A stretch of 64,000 bases of DNA from Rhizobium laguerreae (lineage in GTDB: Bacteria; Pseudomonadota; Alphaproteobacteria; Rhizobiales; Rhizobiaceae). The stretch lies in contig NZ_MRDM01000030.1 of the NCBI RefSeq assembly GCF_002008165.1, forward strand, positions 372,001 through 436,000, read 5' to 3'. The number at the start of each line of letters is the position of its first letter. Within the stretch, counting starts at the first letter, position 1. Both the position numbers and the translations under genes were made by a program. The notes under the pieces are model-generated. The model saw nothing but the letters and a program-made list of their open reading frames with translations, was not told the origin of the DNA and did not search any database. Positions 27,807 to 37,852 of this stretch are shown here, piece by piece.

Positions 27807-28011
27807 GATGTTCTCCATGGCCGGTCGAGGACCGATCGGGCTTTTGGCGCTGCGAGCATGAAGCGTGCTCTCGCGCCGATTTAGTAGAATGACGATCCAT
27901 CTCCCCCTGGGTTTAGGGGTAAGCGAAGAAAAAAATTCTCATCAATTTTCTAAACTGCAGCCCGCCTGATCCGTCACTTGCGCATGACCATCATCACCGC
28001 AGGAGCTGCGA
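27807..28011. promoter_or_regulatory. Divergent vbsADL / vbsGSO promoter region
   Basis: About 200 bp separating the two vbs operons, AT-rich in the centre (27921-27955). Both operons are known to need RpoI, so two RpoI promoters are expected here. I find no TGA-N9-TCA box in it, which agrees with indirect control through rpoI. A short CCCCT-N6-AGGGG hairpin lies near 27904. AGGAGC before the vbsG ATG is a good ribosome binding site. Confidence 0.6.
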
Positions 28012-28230
28012 ATGGACAATCTTGAGCCCCATAACGATCTCTGGATCGCCGTCATCGACACCGAGCGTCGCTACTCGGTCTGGCCGCAGGACAAGCGGAT
28101 TCCCATCGGCTGGGAGCCGGCGGGTTTTACCGGTTCGCGCCAGCAATGCCTGGCGCATATCCGTGACGTCTGGGCGGATCCGCGCCCCCTCTCCTTGCGC
28201 TCGGCAGTCGCCGGCGATGCGCGTCTCTGA
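28012..28230 (+). CDS. vbsG: VbsG: MbtH-like protein
   Basis: 72-residue MbtH-family protein that binds and stabilises the adenylation domain of a partner NRPS. The invariant tryptophans and signature are present: RYSVWPQDKRIPIGWEP, then CLAHIRDVWADPRPLSL. It is immediately upstream of the NRPS gene vbsS, the usual arrangement, with AGGAGC as ribosome binding site. First gene of vbsGSO. Confidence 0.92.
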   Translation: MDNLEPHNDLWIAVIDTERRYSVWPQDKRIPIGWEPAGFTGSRQQCLAHIRDVWADPRPLSLRSAVAGDARL

Positions 28231-28240
28231 AAACGGCTGG

Positions 28241-31200
28241 ATGGCACGGATGAACAAACAGATCACAAACTTCGCAGATGCCTACCCGACCGATGTCGCA
28301 ACGGACGCGGTCTTCGAGAGCTTCCCGCTGACAATCGCGCAGAAGCGTATCTGGTCGCTGGAGCAGATCGGCAATGACACGGTGTTTCCCGACCAGGTCA
28401 TTTCGCTGCGATTGAGCCCGGCGGTCGACGTCAAGACCATTGCCGGCGCCTGCCGGACGCTCGTGGCGCAACATCCGTCGCTTGCCACACGGTTTCGCCG
28501 GCTGGCGGGCGGCCGCGTCGAGCAATACTGCGGCACATTGACCGCAGTACCGATCGAGATTGTCGGCGAAGGCGCTGCTCTTGCAGAGGCGGATGCGTTG
28601 GCCGCCAAGAAAGCCTTCCGCGACGGGCGCTTCGATCTCCTTGCTGGTTCGCCTGCGCGTATTCAGATTATCTTGCTTGCCGATGGGCAGTCGCTTCTGA
28701 CGATCGTGCTTCATCCTGTGATCTCGGATGATCGCGAGAAGTCTATTCTCGTCGGCTCCCTGACGCGAATTCTCGACGGCGCACCCGCCGGCGACACACA
28801 GCCGGCTGAAATCTCGGCCGGAACGCGGGAGGCTGACTGGCTGCAGACGGAGCAGGCGCAGGAATCCCTCTCCTATTGGCGGAACACGATCGGTCTCGAT
28901 TATTCGGCCTCGACATTTCCCACCCGCTTCAACAGCGGCGGGCTGGCAGGTGTGGCGCGCGCTCAGCACCGATTTTCGATCGAGCCCGATCTCTGGGAAA
29001 AGCTCAGTCGGCATGCACAGCATAAGGGATATCAGGTCGAGCGCGTGCTTCATGCCGCCTTTTGTGCGCTGCTGGCGCGTTACAGCGGCAATTATGCCTT
29101 GCTGACCGGGCTCCTGGTCGCGCGGCCGGAGAAGGAACACCTTGCGAACCGCGGCCGTGCCGAACAGGTCCTTCCCCTCATCCTGTCGCTGACATCAAGA
29201 AGCTCTCTCGACGATGTCATCGCAGCGATCTCGTCGGCAACGCAGGAGGGCCTTGCCCGGCTCGTTCCGCTGGAGCGCATCACCCAGGAACTGGTCGTCG
29301 ACGAAGCCGCTGCCCAGGAAGCCGTGGTCAAGGCCCTGTTCGAATTCCGGGAGCCGTATTCGGTCCCCAGGCACGCAACCAATCTGGAGCCGCTGGGGGC
29401 GCGCGCCGACAGCGAGTTATCCCTGGTGATCGAGGCGTGCCTGGATGGCGCCGCATACGGGCTGATCGATTATGCAGGTGATCTCTATGACAGCGCCCTG
29501 ATTGCCCGTGTCTCCCGGCATTTCACCCTTGTACTCGAACAGATCGTTGTGCGTGACAATGTGCGGATCAAGGATATCGAACTCGTGGGGAGTGATGAGC
29601 TCAACCAGCTGTCGGCCCCCTACGAAGACGAGGTCGTCAACGACGACAGGCCGGTCCACGAGCTGATATCGGTCCATTCGCGCCAGACGCCGGAGAAGAC
29701 GGCGATCGTCTACGGTGACGAGGAATGGAGCCATGGCTGGCTGGAAGCCAGCACCAACCGCCTCGCACATCGGCTGCGGCATGTGGGTGTTCGCGCCGAG
29801 GTGACGGTCGCCATCTTCATCAAGCGATCGCCGGAGGCCATCGTCGCAATCCTCGCGACGCTGAAGGCGGGCGGCGCCTATATCCCGGTCGAGCCCGACC
29901 ATCCACCGGTCCGCAACCATCACATTCTGCGCGACGGCGGCGTCAAGATCGTCCTGACCCATAGCTGGCTTCGCCATCGGCTGCCGGAAGAGCTCGACGC
30001 CATTATCCTCGAACTCGACAAGATCGACCTCGACGACGAGCCGGATACGCCGCTTGATATTCCCACTCACAAGGATCAGCTCGCCTATGTCATGTACACG
30101 TCAGGATCGACCGGATTGCCGAAGGGCGTGGCCGTCGAGCACGGCCCGCTGACGCACCATCTGCAGAACACCTCGCGTGTCTACGGCATGAGCTCGGCCT
30201 CCCGTGAGCTGCCGTTCCTGCCTTTCAGTTCGGATGGCGGCCATGAGCGATGGATGAACCCGCTGATGGAGGGCGGCAGTATCATTCTTCCCGATCAGCC
30301 GCTGTGGACCCCGGAAGAAACATTGACGGCCATGCGCAAGCACGGCGCCAACAATGCCAGCATTCCCACAACCTATCTGCAGCAGCTGGCGGAATGGGCG
30401 GATATTACCGACGGCGCGCCTCCGATGCGGCTTTATTCCTTCGGCGGCGAGGGGCTGGCGCAGCCGACCTTCGATCTTCTGTCGCGGGCGCTGAAATCGG
30501 AATGGCTGATCAACGGCTACGGGCCGACCGAAACCATCATGACGCCGATGGTCTGGAAGGTGAGGGCTGGCACGAAATTCCAGGGAGTCTATGCTCCGCT
30601 CGGCCGCGCTGTCGGGTTGAGGCGCGTCTATGTGCTCGACACCGACCTCAATCCGTGCCCGATCGGCGTGACCGGTGAGCTTTATATCGGCGGCGAAGGT
30701 ATCGCACGCGGCTACCTCGGCAAGCCGGATACGACGGCGGATCGCTTCATCCCCGATCCGTTCTCGAGCGACGGCGGCCGGCTTTATCGCTCCGGCGATC
30801 TGACGCGTTGGCGTGATGACGGAACCGTCGAATTCGTCGGCCGTGTCGACCATCAGGTGAAGCTGCGCGGCTACCGGATCGAGCTTGGCGAGATCGAAGC
30901 GGCTCTCCTCCAGCAACCCGGCGTCGGCGAAGCCCTTGTCGTCCTGCGTGATGACGATGCCAGCGAGAAGGCGCTCGTCGCCTACGTCGTTGCCAAGAAA
31001 GCCGAGAGGTTGGACGTCGAGACGATCCGTGCCGGCCTCGAGCGCAGCCTGCCATCCTACATGGTGCCGGCTGCCGTGGTCGAACTGGAGAAAATGCCGA
31101 CCAATCCGAACAGCAAGCTCGATCGATTTGCGCTGCCAGCGCCACAACCGGTCAAACGCACAATCGTCGAGCCGGCGACCGCGCTCGAAGAGGAGGTGCT

Positions 31201-32239
31201 GGATGTCTGGCGGCAGGTTCTCAAGCTGGAAGCAATCAGCGTCGAGGACAATTTCTTCGCGATCGGCGGCAATTCGCTCGGCGCGATCCGCATCCTTTCG
31301 CAGCTGCGGCAGCGCCGGCCGAAAACCCCGCTCACCTTCGCCGATATCTTCAACAATCCGACAGTGCGCTCATTTGCCGGCGTGATGGAGCAGGGTGACC
31401 AACGGGATTTGTCAGAGGTGATCGTGCTGCGTGCTTCCGGCGCCAAGCCGCGGCTCTATTGCTTCCCAGGCCTTCTCGTCAGCACCCGTGAATATGTCAA
31501 GCTCGTCGACTATCTCGGAGCCGACCAGCCGGCGACCGGCTTCATTTGCCACTCGCTTTCCGAGAAAAAGGCAATCGGCGCTCCGGTCGAAGAGATCATT
31601 GAGAGCTATGTCGACCATATCAGGACGCATAGCCAGGGAGCGCCCTGCTATTTCCTCGGCTGGTCCTGGGGCGGGCTTCTGGCCTATGAGGCTGCCCGCA
31701 CCCTCGGCAACGAGGTCGACGTCAGGATGATGGCGATGGTCGACGTGTGCGATCTCGGATCGGAATTCGCGATCGGCGCAAAGCCGAAGTTCCGGCCGGG
31801 CGAGCGCGACGAGCTTCATCGAGACGTAGAGGCGTGGCTAGGAAAAACGGCGATGCGTCCCGAATGGGACCGGCTGCTGTCGACGATGGACGCGGATACT
31901 TACGATCAATTCCTGCGTTTCGTCGGCGACGAGAAGGACCCGCTTCCGAACGACGGGCCTGATATCAGCAGCCGGGAGCATACCTTCTGGGTGCTGATCG
32001 ACAATGCCCTGATTTTCCGCAAGCATCGGCTCGTTCCTCACGATGTGCCGATCTATCCCTGGGCTGCCGACGACAGCCTCAACCGCGGCCTCAATCTGAT
32101 CGACTGGCACCGCCTGTCGCCGCGGGCGCATGCGGCCGAAATCATCACCGGCACCAACCATCTGCATATGATCGGGTCTCCCGCCTTCCATTCAAGGCTT
32201 GCCCTGCGTCTCAAGGAAACAGAGAAGGATATCGCATGA
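28241..32239 (+). CDS. vbsS: VbsS: vicibactin nonribosomal peptide synthetase (C-A-T-TE)
   Basis: About 1332 residues. Order: condensation-like domain (about 25-450), adenylation domain (about 475-985; core motifs YTSGSTGLPKG at 619-629, NGYGPTETI, YRSGDLTRWRDDG, NPNSKLDR), carrier domain with attachment Ser1012 in GGNSL, and thioesterase with nucleophile Ser1142 in GWSWGG and His1307/1309 near the end. It would load the acylated D-hydroxyornithine unit and trimerise and cyclise it on the thioesterase. The condensation motif HHxxxDG reads HPVISDD at 158-164: the catalytic second His is Pro. Start uncertain: ATGs at 28217, 28241 and 28250 are in frame. Overlaps vbsO by ATGA. Confidence 0.93.
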   Translation: MARMNKQITNFADAYPTDVATDAVFESFPLTIAQKRIWSLEQIGNDTVFPDQVISLRLSPAVDVKTIAGACRTLVAQHPSLATRFRRLAGGRVEQYCGTLTAVPIEIVGEGAALAEADALAAKKAFRDGRFDLLAGSPARIQIILLADGQSLLTIVLHPVISDDREKSILVGSLTRILDGAPAGDTQPAEISAGTREADWLQTEQAQESLSYWRNTIGLDYSASTFPTRFNSGGLAGVARAQHRFSIEPDLWEKLSRHAQHKGYQVERVLHAAFCALLARYSGNYALLTGLLVARPEKEHLANRGRAEQVLPLILSLTSRSSLDDVIAAISSATQEGLARLVPLERITQELVVDEAAAQEAVVKALFEFREPYSVPRHATNLEPLGARADSELSLVIEACLDGAAYGLIDYAGDLYDSALIARVSRHFTLVLEQIVVRDNVRIKDIELVGSDELNQLSAPYEDEVVNDDRPVHELISVHSRQTPEKTAIVYGDEEWSHGWLEASTNRLAHRLRHVGVRAEVTVAIFIKRSPEAIVAILATLKAGGAYIPVEPDHPPVRNHHILRDGGVKIVLTHSWLRHRLPEELDAIILELDKIDLDDEPDTPLDIPTHKDQLAYVMYTSGSTGLPKGVAVEHGPLTHHLQNTSRVYGMSSASRELPFLPFSSDGGHERWMNPLMEGGSIILPDQPLWTPEETLTAMRKHGANNASIPTTYLQQLAEWADITDGAPPMRLYSFGGEGLAQPTFDLLSRALKSEWLINGYGPTETIMTPMVWKVRAGTKFQGVYAPLGRAVGLRRVYVLDTDLNPCPIGVTGELYIGGEGIARGYLGKPDTTADRFIPDPFSSDGGRLYRSGDLTRWRDDGTVEFVGRVDHQVKLRGYRIELGEIEAALLQQPGVGEALVVLRDDDASEKALVAYVVAKKAERLDVETIRAGLERSLPSYMVPAAVVELEKMPTNPNSKLDRFALPAPQPVKRTIVEPATALEEEVLDVWRQVLKLEAISVEDNFFAIGGNSLGAIRILSQLRQRRPKTPLTFADIFNNPTVRSFAGVMEQGDQRDLSEVIVLRASGAKPRLYCFPGLLVSTREYVKLVDYLGADQPATGFICHSLSEKKAIGAPVEEIIESYVDHIRTHSQGAPCYFLGWSWGGLLAYEAARTLGNEVDVRMMAMVDVCDLGSEFAIGAKPKFRPGERDELHRDVEAWLGKTAMRPEWDRLLSTMDADTYDQFLRFVGDEKDPLPNDGPDISSREHTFWVLIDNALIFRKHRLVPHDVPIYPWAADDSLNRGLNLIDWHRLSPRAHAAEIITGTNHLHMIGSPAFHSRLALRLKETEKDIA

Positions 32240-33594
32240 CCGTCGCTTTTGCCCGCAGGGATGCCGTGAGCGAGCCGCTCGATATTGCCGGCATCGGTAT
32301 CGGGCCCTCCAATCTGAGCCTCGCCTGCCTGTTCGAGTCGGTGCCCGAGATCAGGAGCTGCTTCTTCGAGCGGCGGCCATGTTTCGATTGGCATCCCGGC
32401 ATGATGATGCCCGGCGTCGAACTGCAGTCGTCCTTTTTGAAAGACCTCGTCACCCCGGTCCTGCCGACCAGCCGCTGGTCATTTGTCTCCTATCTGGTTG
32501 CCCATAAGAGGCTCTACGCCTTCCTGAACGCCAATTATGACGCCGTTCCCCGGCAGGAGTTCGCGCGCTATCTCGCCTGGGTCGCCAACGGGGTGGACGG
32601 CCTGCGCTTTGGAACGGAGATCCGCGACGTCGAGCACCGCGACGACCGGTTCTTCCTGCGGTTCGACAACGGTCAGGAGGAGGCGCGAAACCTGGTGATC
32701 GGCACGGGGTCGTCGCCCTTCGTGCCAGACTGGGCAAAACCGTTCCTGAGTGCCGATTGCTTTCATAACAGCGAGGCCAAGTCGCGTCTCAGCGATCTCG
32801 GCGCCGCCCGCATCGTCGTGGTCGGCGGCGGTCAAAGCGGCGGCGAAGTCGTCGAAGCCTTGCTTGCCGATCCCGGTTCCATGACGGAGCTGACATGGAT
32901 CAGCCGGCGTCATAATTTCGAGCCGATCAACGATACACCGTTTTCAAACCAGGTCTTCTCACCGGAATACGTGCAGGCCTATCTGAAGCTTAGCGGCGAG
33001 CAGAAGCAGGCCGCGTTGAGGAACTCTATCCTGACCAGCGACGGCTTGTCGATTTCGACGATTCATTCGATCTATCGCCGCCTTTATGCGTTGCGTTATC
33101 TCGAACCGAGCACGCTCAATGCATCTCTGGCGCCAAATCGCGATGTGATCCAGATGGAGCGGAACGGCAATGCCTATCGGCTCATCGTCAGGAACCAATT
33201 CGACGGCGGAATCGAGGTGCTGCATGCGGATGCGGTGGTTCTGGCAACCGGATACCGGTTCCGATTGCCGGATGCTCTCGGCTCGCTGGGCGACAGGATA
33301 GCGCTCGACAGAAACGGTTATCCGCTTCTCAATGACGACTACACGATGCAGTGGACGGGTCCGAGGGCCAACCGGTTGTTTGCGCAGAATGCGGGGCGGT
33401 ACTCGCACGGTATCGCCGACTCTCAGCTCAGCCTCATGGCTTGGCGCAGCGCAACCATCGTCAATACGCTTCTCGGCCGGCAGCATTTCGATGCGGAACC
33501 CGACAACGGGCAACTCGCCTGGGCGACGGAGATCGCTTCCGCAATGCCTCATCAGCTCCGGACTGGTTATTCCGACGGCATGCTGTCGTCCTGA
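32236..33594 (+). CDS. vbsO: VbsO: L-ornithine N5-monooxygenase
   Basis: 452-residue flavin N-hydroxylating monooxygenase of the PvdA/SidA/IucD family; makes N5-hydroxyornithine, the first step of hydroxamate formation. FAD motif GIGIGPSNLSLA is near residue 19, the substrate-pocket LQSSFLKDLVTP follows, NADPH motif VVVGGGQSGGEV is near 195, and the late ATGYRF motif is near 337. No signal peptide; cytoplasmic. Coupled to vbsS by a 4-base overlap; the 3' end overlaps convergent vbsP by 28 bp. Confidence 0.95.
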   Translation: MTVAFARRDAVSEPLDIAGIGIGPSNLSLACLFESVPEIRSCFFERRPCFDWHPGMMMPGVELQSSFLKDLVTPVLPTSRWSFVSYLVAHKRLYAFLNANYDAVPRQEFARYLAWVANGVDGLRFGTEIRDVEHRDDRFFLRFDNGQEEARNLVIGTGSSPFVPDWAKPFLSADCFHNSEAKSRLSDLGAARIVVVGGGQSGGEVVEALLADPGSMTELTWISRRHNFEPINDTPFSNQVFSPEYVQAYLKLSGEQKQAALRNSILTSDGLSISTIHSIYRRLYALRYLEPSTLNASLAPNRDVIQMERNGNAYRLIVRNQFDGGIEVLHADAVVLATGYRFRLPDALGSLGDRIALDRNGYPLLNDDYTMQWTGPRANRLFAQNAGRYSHGIADSQLSLMAWRSATIVNTLLGRQHFDAEPDNGQLAWATEIASAMPHQLRTGYSDGMLSS

Positions 33595-34286
33595 AACAGG
33601 CGTGTCGAAATGCCGGGGAACCCGGATTGAGAGCAAACAGCCAGCGCAACGACGTGCTGGCTGCCACTTTCGACCAGACGGTGATGCCATTGCCGGTCAC
33701 GATCGCCGCCATCGACCATCACTGGGATACCATCCTTCCAGGAAAAGGCGACGTTGCGGGGATCCTCGCGCAGCCCGACGCCGAGTGCCTTCAGATGACT
33801 CTCCTTGAGCGTCCAGAGTGCGGCCGCCGCGCGCCCGCGTTCGGACGCAGGCAATTCCGCGAGCCAGCGCCGTTCGTCTGCACTGCAATAGCTATCCACT
33901 GCCGCCGCTTCGATCTCGGTATCGGCGCGCTCGCAGTCTATTCCCAGGTGGTCACATGCTGAAGCGACAGCGGCCGCCACGAGCCCGTCGGTATTCGAGA
34001 GGCTGAATTGCGGCCTCTCACGCCCCTCAAGCCTCAGCTTGCCGCGGTTGTCCGGGGACAACAGGAGCTTGCTCGGCGATATCCCGGTATGCACGCTCAA
34101 CAGCCGCCGCAGGAGATACCGGCCGGCAATGAAAGAGGCCCGATCCCGGTCAAACAGGTAGGTCGCGGCGCGCTCCCGTTCATCCGTTGAAAGCGACTGC
34201 ATCCGGCGGTTTCGGTCGCCTTCGTTCTCAGAATACTGCCAAAGCGCGATTTCAATGCCGGCGGCTTGGTCTTCAGGTTGGTGCAT
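33567..34286 (-). CDS. vbsP: VbsP: 4'-phosphopantetheinyl transferase (Sfp type)
   Basis: 239-residue Sfp-type transferase that would attach phosphopantetheine to Ser1012 of VbsS. Mg-binding Asp117 and Glu119 lie in LGIDCERAD, and the second signature WTLKESHLKALG is at 158-169 with Lys161 and Glu162. Sfp N-terminal marker RDRASFIAGRYLLRRLL is present. It is transcribed opposite to vbsGSO, matching the separate, iron-independent transcription reported for vbsP in R. leguminosarum. Confidence 0.93.
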   Translation of the reverse strand: MHQPEDQAAGIEIALWQYSENEGDRNRRMQSLSTDERERAATYLFDRDRASFIAGRYLLRRLLSVHTGISPSKLLLSPDNRGKLRLEGRERPQFSLSNTDGLVAAAVASACDHLGIDCERADTEIEAAAVDSYCSADERRWLAELPASERGRAAAALWTLKESHLKALGVGLREDPRNVAFSWKDGIPVMVDGGDRDRQWHHRLVESGSQHVVALAVCSQSGFPGISTRLFQDDSMPSE

Positions 34287-34495
34287 TTTCGCTCGTCGTG
34301 GCTGCTATCTTCCTGAATTTTCAAGAACTCTGGGTCGTAACGCGTTTAATTGATCGCGGAAGTATCGGTCAACTCAGAAGATCTTCGAAAATGAAGCGGG
34401 AACATTGTTTAGTTAATACTAAATTATTGAATCTGGTGCGAGATCTTGCATCAGCCGGCACGCCGGTCGTCCCAGCTACCTTCGAGGAGACCCGC

Positions 34496-36373
34496 ATGAA
34501 GCGCCCGAGTATCAAGCAAGCCCTGATCTTAAAGCTGTCGATCATCAGCCTGTTCCTGGTTGGCCTGTCCTATGTCTCGCTGAGCACGATTTCGACACTT
34601 CGCGGCAATACTGAGCAGATCGGGACCTTCTGGATGCAGCGGCTTGTGACGGCTCGCGAGATCAAGGATGACTTTCTTGACCTGAAATTGGTTTATGCCC
34701 ATTACCTCCTGGAGGATACAGCGGAAGAGCGGAATCTCGGGCAGCAAAGAATCGATGCCGCCGCTGCCGCACTCGAGAAAGTTGTCACCGAATACGAAAA
34801 AGGCGTCCGCACCGAGCGGGGGCGCGAACTGATCAATCAGATCAAGCCGGAACTCACCAAATATCGCGCGCTGGCAGAGCAGATGATCGCGTTAGAAAAT
34901 GACGGAAAGACGCCTGAAGCAATCCGTTTCTTCAAGGAAAATATGGAGCCACAAGCCGAGTTGGTGAACAAGGCGGTGGCAGATCTGGCCGCTTTTATTC
35001 TTAGCCAGGCCGAAGGCTTTGTGGCCGCGAGCGGTGCTTCCGCACAATCCGCTTTCATGCTGACGGCCACGATCGCAGCGCTGGCCGTGCTTCTTGCTGT
35101 GGCAGGCATCTTCTTTGCCATTTCGGGCATCGCCAGCCCAATCCGAAGCATCGCCTCCGCCATGAGGCGCTTGTCCGATGGTGATCTTGACAGCGATATT
35201 CCCTATGCCGGTCGCGCCGACGAAATCGGCGAGATGGCGGGTGCGGTTGAAATCTTCCGCCAGAATGCCCTGAACGTCGTCAGGCTCGAGAAGGAAGCCG
35301 CTGAATCACGTAGCGAGAGTGAGGCAGCGCGCGCCGCATCGCAGCAGCGCGCCGAACGCGAGGCGGAACAATTGCGCTTCGCAACCACGACCTTGGGCGA
35401 AGGGCTCCGGCGGCTTGCAGCAGGCGACATATCCTTCCAGCTTTCGGAGCAGTTTGCTGCCCAATACGAAACTTTGCGGGAAGACTTCAACGCTTCGCTC
35501 CGGCAATTGGGTGCGACGATCGGTGCCGTGCTCGAGACGGTACACAGCATCGATAATGGTACCGGCGAGATTGCATCTGCCGCGCAGGATCTTTCCAAGC
35601 GTACCGAACAACAAGCAGCCTCTCTTGAGGAGACGGCTGCAGCCTTGGACGAGATCACGTCGAATGTGACGATGTCGACCAAACGCACCGACGAGGCACG
35701 CAACGTGGCCAAAGAAGCCGATATCAGCGCTCAGCGGTCGGCAAATGTCGTCTCGCAGACGGAACAGGCCATGCGACGCATCGAAGACAGTTCACAGCAG
35801 ATTTCGAACATCATCGGTGCAATTGACGAAATCGCCTTTCAGACGAACCTCCTGGCGCTGAATGCCGGCGTTGAGGCTGCCCGGGCGGGTGAGGCGGGCA
35901 AGGGTTTTGCCGTTGTCGCTCAGGAAGTCCGTGAACTCGCCCAGCGTGCCGCTCAAGCGGCCAAGGAAATCAAAGGCTTTATTCAAAAGTCATCAGCTGA
36001 TGTGGAAAATGGCGTGAAACTGGTTCTTGAAACCGGAACCTCGCTCAAGTCGATCGGTGAGTACGTCGTCCAGATCAACCAACTGATGGATGCGATTGCC
36101 ACATCGGCGCGTGAGCAGTCGACTGGACTTGCCGAGATCAATACGGCCGTCAATCAGATGGACCAGGCGACCCAGCAAAATGCGGCGATGGTCGAGCAGT
36201 CGACGGCCGCCGTTGCCTCATTGTCCTCCGAGGCGGGCCGCCTGCGGGATCTGGTCAATCAGTTTCAATTGGACGACGACAAAAGCACGGCGGACGTGCA
36301 GCGCAGCCGGCGGCCCTTCGAAGGCAACAGGCCAATCCAGTTGGTCGCTCAGCGGCGCGTGATCCAAAGATGA
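34496..36373 (+). CDS. Methyl-accepting chemotaxis protein
   Basis: 625-residue chemoreceptor. Membrane segment 1 is at about residues 11-33, followed by a periplasmic four-helix-type sensor domain (to about 185), membrane segment 2 at about 187-210, a HAMP domain (AMRRLSDGDLDSDIPY), a linker with a second HAMP-like segment, and the cytoplasmic signalling domain. The hairpin tip EIAFQTNLLALNAGVEAARA begins near residue 443. The C-terminus lacks an evident CheR-docking pentapeptide (ends RRVIQR). ATG at 34496 has AGGAGA five bases upstream. Ligand unknown; no chemotaxis genes adjacent. Confidence 0.95.
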   Translation: MKRPSIKQALILKLSIISLFLVGLSYVSLSTISTLRGNTEQIGTFWMQRLVTAREIKDDFLDLKLVYAHYLLEDTAEERNLGQQRIDAAAAALEKVVTEYEKGVRTERGRELINQIKPELTKYRALAEQMIALENDGKTPEAIRFFKENMEPQAELVNKAVADLAAFILSQAEGFVAASGASAQSAFMLTATIAALAVLLAVAGIFFAISGIASPIRSIASAMRRLSDGDLDSDIPYAGRADEIGEMAGAVEIFRQNALNVVRLEKEAAESRSESEAARAASQQRAEREAEQLRFATTTLGEGLRRLAAGDISFQLSEQFAAQYETLREDFNASLRQLGATIGAVLETVHSIDNGTGEIASAAQDLSKRTEQQAASLEETAAALDEITSNVTMSTKRTDEARNVAKEADISAQRSANVVSQTEQAMRRIEDSSQQISNIIGAIDEIAFQTNLLALNAGVEAARAGEAGKGFAVVAQEVRELAQRAAQAAKEIKGFIQKSSADVENGVKLVLETGTSLKSIGEYVVQINQLMDAIATSAREQSTGLAEINTAVNQMDQATQQNAAMVEQSTAAVASLSSEAGRLRDLVNQFQLDDDKSTADVQRSRRPFEGNRPIQLVAQRRVIQR

Positions 36374-36621
36374 CGCGCGGCTGACGTCAGATCAGATACA
36401 CGAATTTTGTCCTGGTAGTCTCGAGCTTCTGCAACGCGTACCATAGTGTCGGCGGGGGGCCGGCAGGACAGCTCGGCCATTTGAGGCGGGCACCCGATAG
36501 GGTTAGCGCGGTAAGTATTGTAGAATATGCGGATATGCGCATAATTTCCGCGGCTGCCGCTGCTAGGCAAGATTGATCGAGGGCTCTGGAGATCCCATGG
36601 AAACAATCGTCGAGGACGCCC

Positions 36622-37620
36622 GTGTTTGACGTAGTGTCGCCCGAACTCGTAGTCGATGCACTGTTTGCGTGTCGAAAGACGGCGGCGATAAAGGCGGCCA
36701 TCGAGCTTGATCTCTTTACTCATATAAACGAGGGCGAGACGGCAGCATCGCTGGCGTCGGCAACAAGCGCCTCGGAGCGTGGGGTGCGCATCCTGTGCGA
36801 CTACCTTGTGGTACATGGTTTTCTGACAAAGGAGAGCGGACAGTACCGAATGACGCCCTCGACCAGAATGTTCCTCGATCGCAATTCGCCGGCCTATATG
36901 GGCGCGGCCGTCGAGTTCACGGCCGCACCCGAAATACTGGATAATTTTCTGCGCGATCCGGCCGCCGTCGTGCGAAACGGCGGTTCGGCCGGGCTTGCGA
37001 ACGTGTCGGCAGACAACCCCGTCTGGTTGAAGTTTGCGCGCGGCATGGGCTCCTTTACCGGGCTCAGCGCCAAAATGCTGGCTGGCGAAATCTCCGGCTG
37101 GCCGAGGCCTCCAAAAAAGGTGTTGGACATCGCTGCAGGTCCAGGCGTTTTCGGGATCGAAATTGCGAAGGCCTTTCCAACGGCGGAGATCGTCGCGGTC
37201 GACTGGGCCGCCGTATTAGCACTGTCGAGGCAGAATGCGGAAAAAGCCGGCGTGGCTGACCGGTACCAGACGATAGCCGGCAGTGCTTTCGATGTTGAGT
37301 GGGGCACGGGTTATGACCTTGTCCTGCTTCCGAATTTTCTGCACCACTTCGATTTGCCGAAATGTGCCCAACTGTTACGAAAGATCATCGCCAGCCTTGC
37401 AGAGCATGGTCGGATCGTCGCGGTCGATTTCGTGCCGAACGAAGATGGCGTGTCGCCGCCTTTTCCCGCAGCGTTCTCCTGGGAGATGCTCGCCAGCACG
37501 CCGGCTGGCCAGGCTTATACGCAAAGTGAGTTGACTGAGATGGCAAGACTTGCCGGCCTTGCCGGCGTCACGATCAAATCGATGCCGCCAACTCCGGCAA
37601 GCGTTATTCTCTTTGAATAG
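36622..37620 (+). CDS. SAM-dependent methyltransferase (O-methyltransferase family 2 type)
   Basis: 332-residue protein with an N-terminal winged-helix dimerisation domain (AAIKAAIELDLFTHINEGE, GVRILCDYLVVHGFL) and a C-terminal Rossmann methyltransferase domain. The SAM motif VLDIAAGPGVFGIEIA begins near residue 166, and NFLHHFDLPKCAQLLRK is the usual downstream motif. This architecture is found in hydroxyneurosporene and polyketide O-methyltransferases. Start is GTG at 36622 with GAGGA five bases upstream. No biosynthetic partner is next to it, so the acceptor is unknown. Confidence 0.88.
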   Translation: MFDVVSPELVVDALFACRKTAAIKAAIELDLFTHINEGETAASLASATSASERGVRILCDYLVVHGFLTKESGQYRMTPSTRMFLDRNSPAYMGAAVEFTAAPEILDNFLRDPAAVVRNGGSAGLANVSADNPVWLKFARGMGSFTGLSAKMLAGEISGWPRPPKKVLDIAAGPGVFGIEIAKAFPTAEIVAVDWAAVLALSRQNAEKAGVADRYQTIAGSAFDVEWGTGYDLVLLPNFLHHFDLPKCAQLLRKIIASLAEHGRIVAVDFVPNEDGVSPPFPAAFSWEMLASTPAGQAYTQSELTEMARLAGLAGVTIKSMPPTPASVILFE

Positions 37621-37852
37621 CCGGTCGACCGTCGTTTGCGTCGCCTAGCTGACACCTGCCGAGTCGCTGCGCTGAAGCATGTAGCCGCTACAAAAAGCGC
37701 TTATCGTTCGCCGCATTTGCTCGTGCCCGGCGGTTCCGTTCAAGGCGGTCGTCCTGCTTTTTGTCGCAAAACATTATGGACGCAGGCGATATTCTCATAT
37801 CCCGCCGCATCCTGTAGGCTTGATATCTGCAGCCCTCAGGAATTTCAGATCG

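Noticed and set aside
27921..27955. IRO box in the vbsADL/vbsGSO promoter region
   Set aside because: No TGA-N9-TCA match was found there; control through RpoI is enough to explain iron response.
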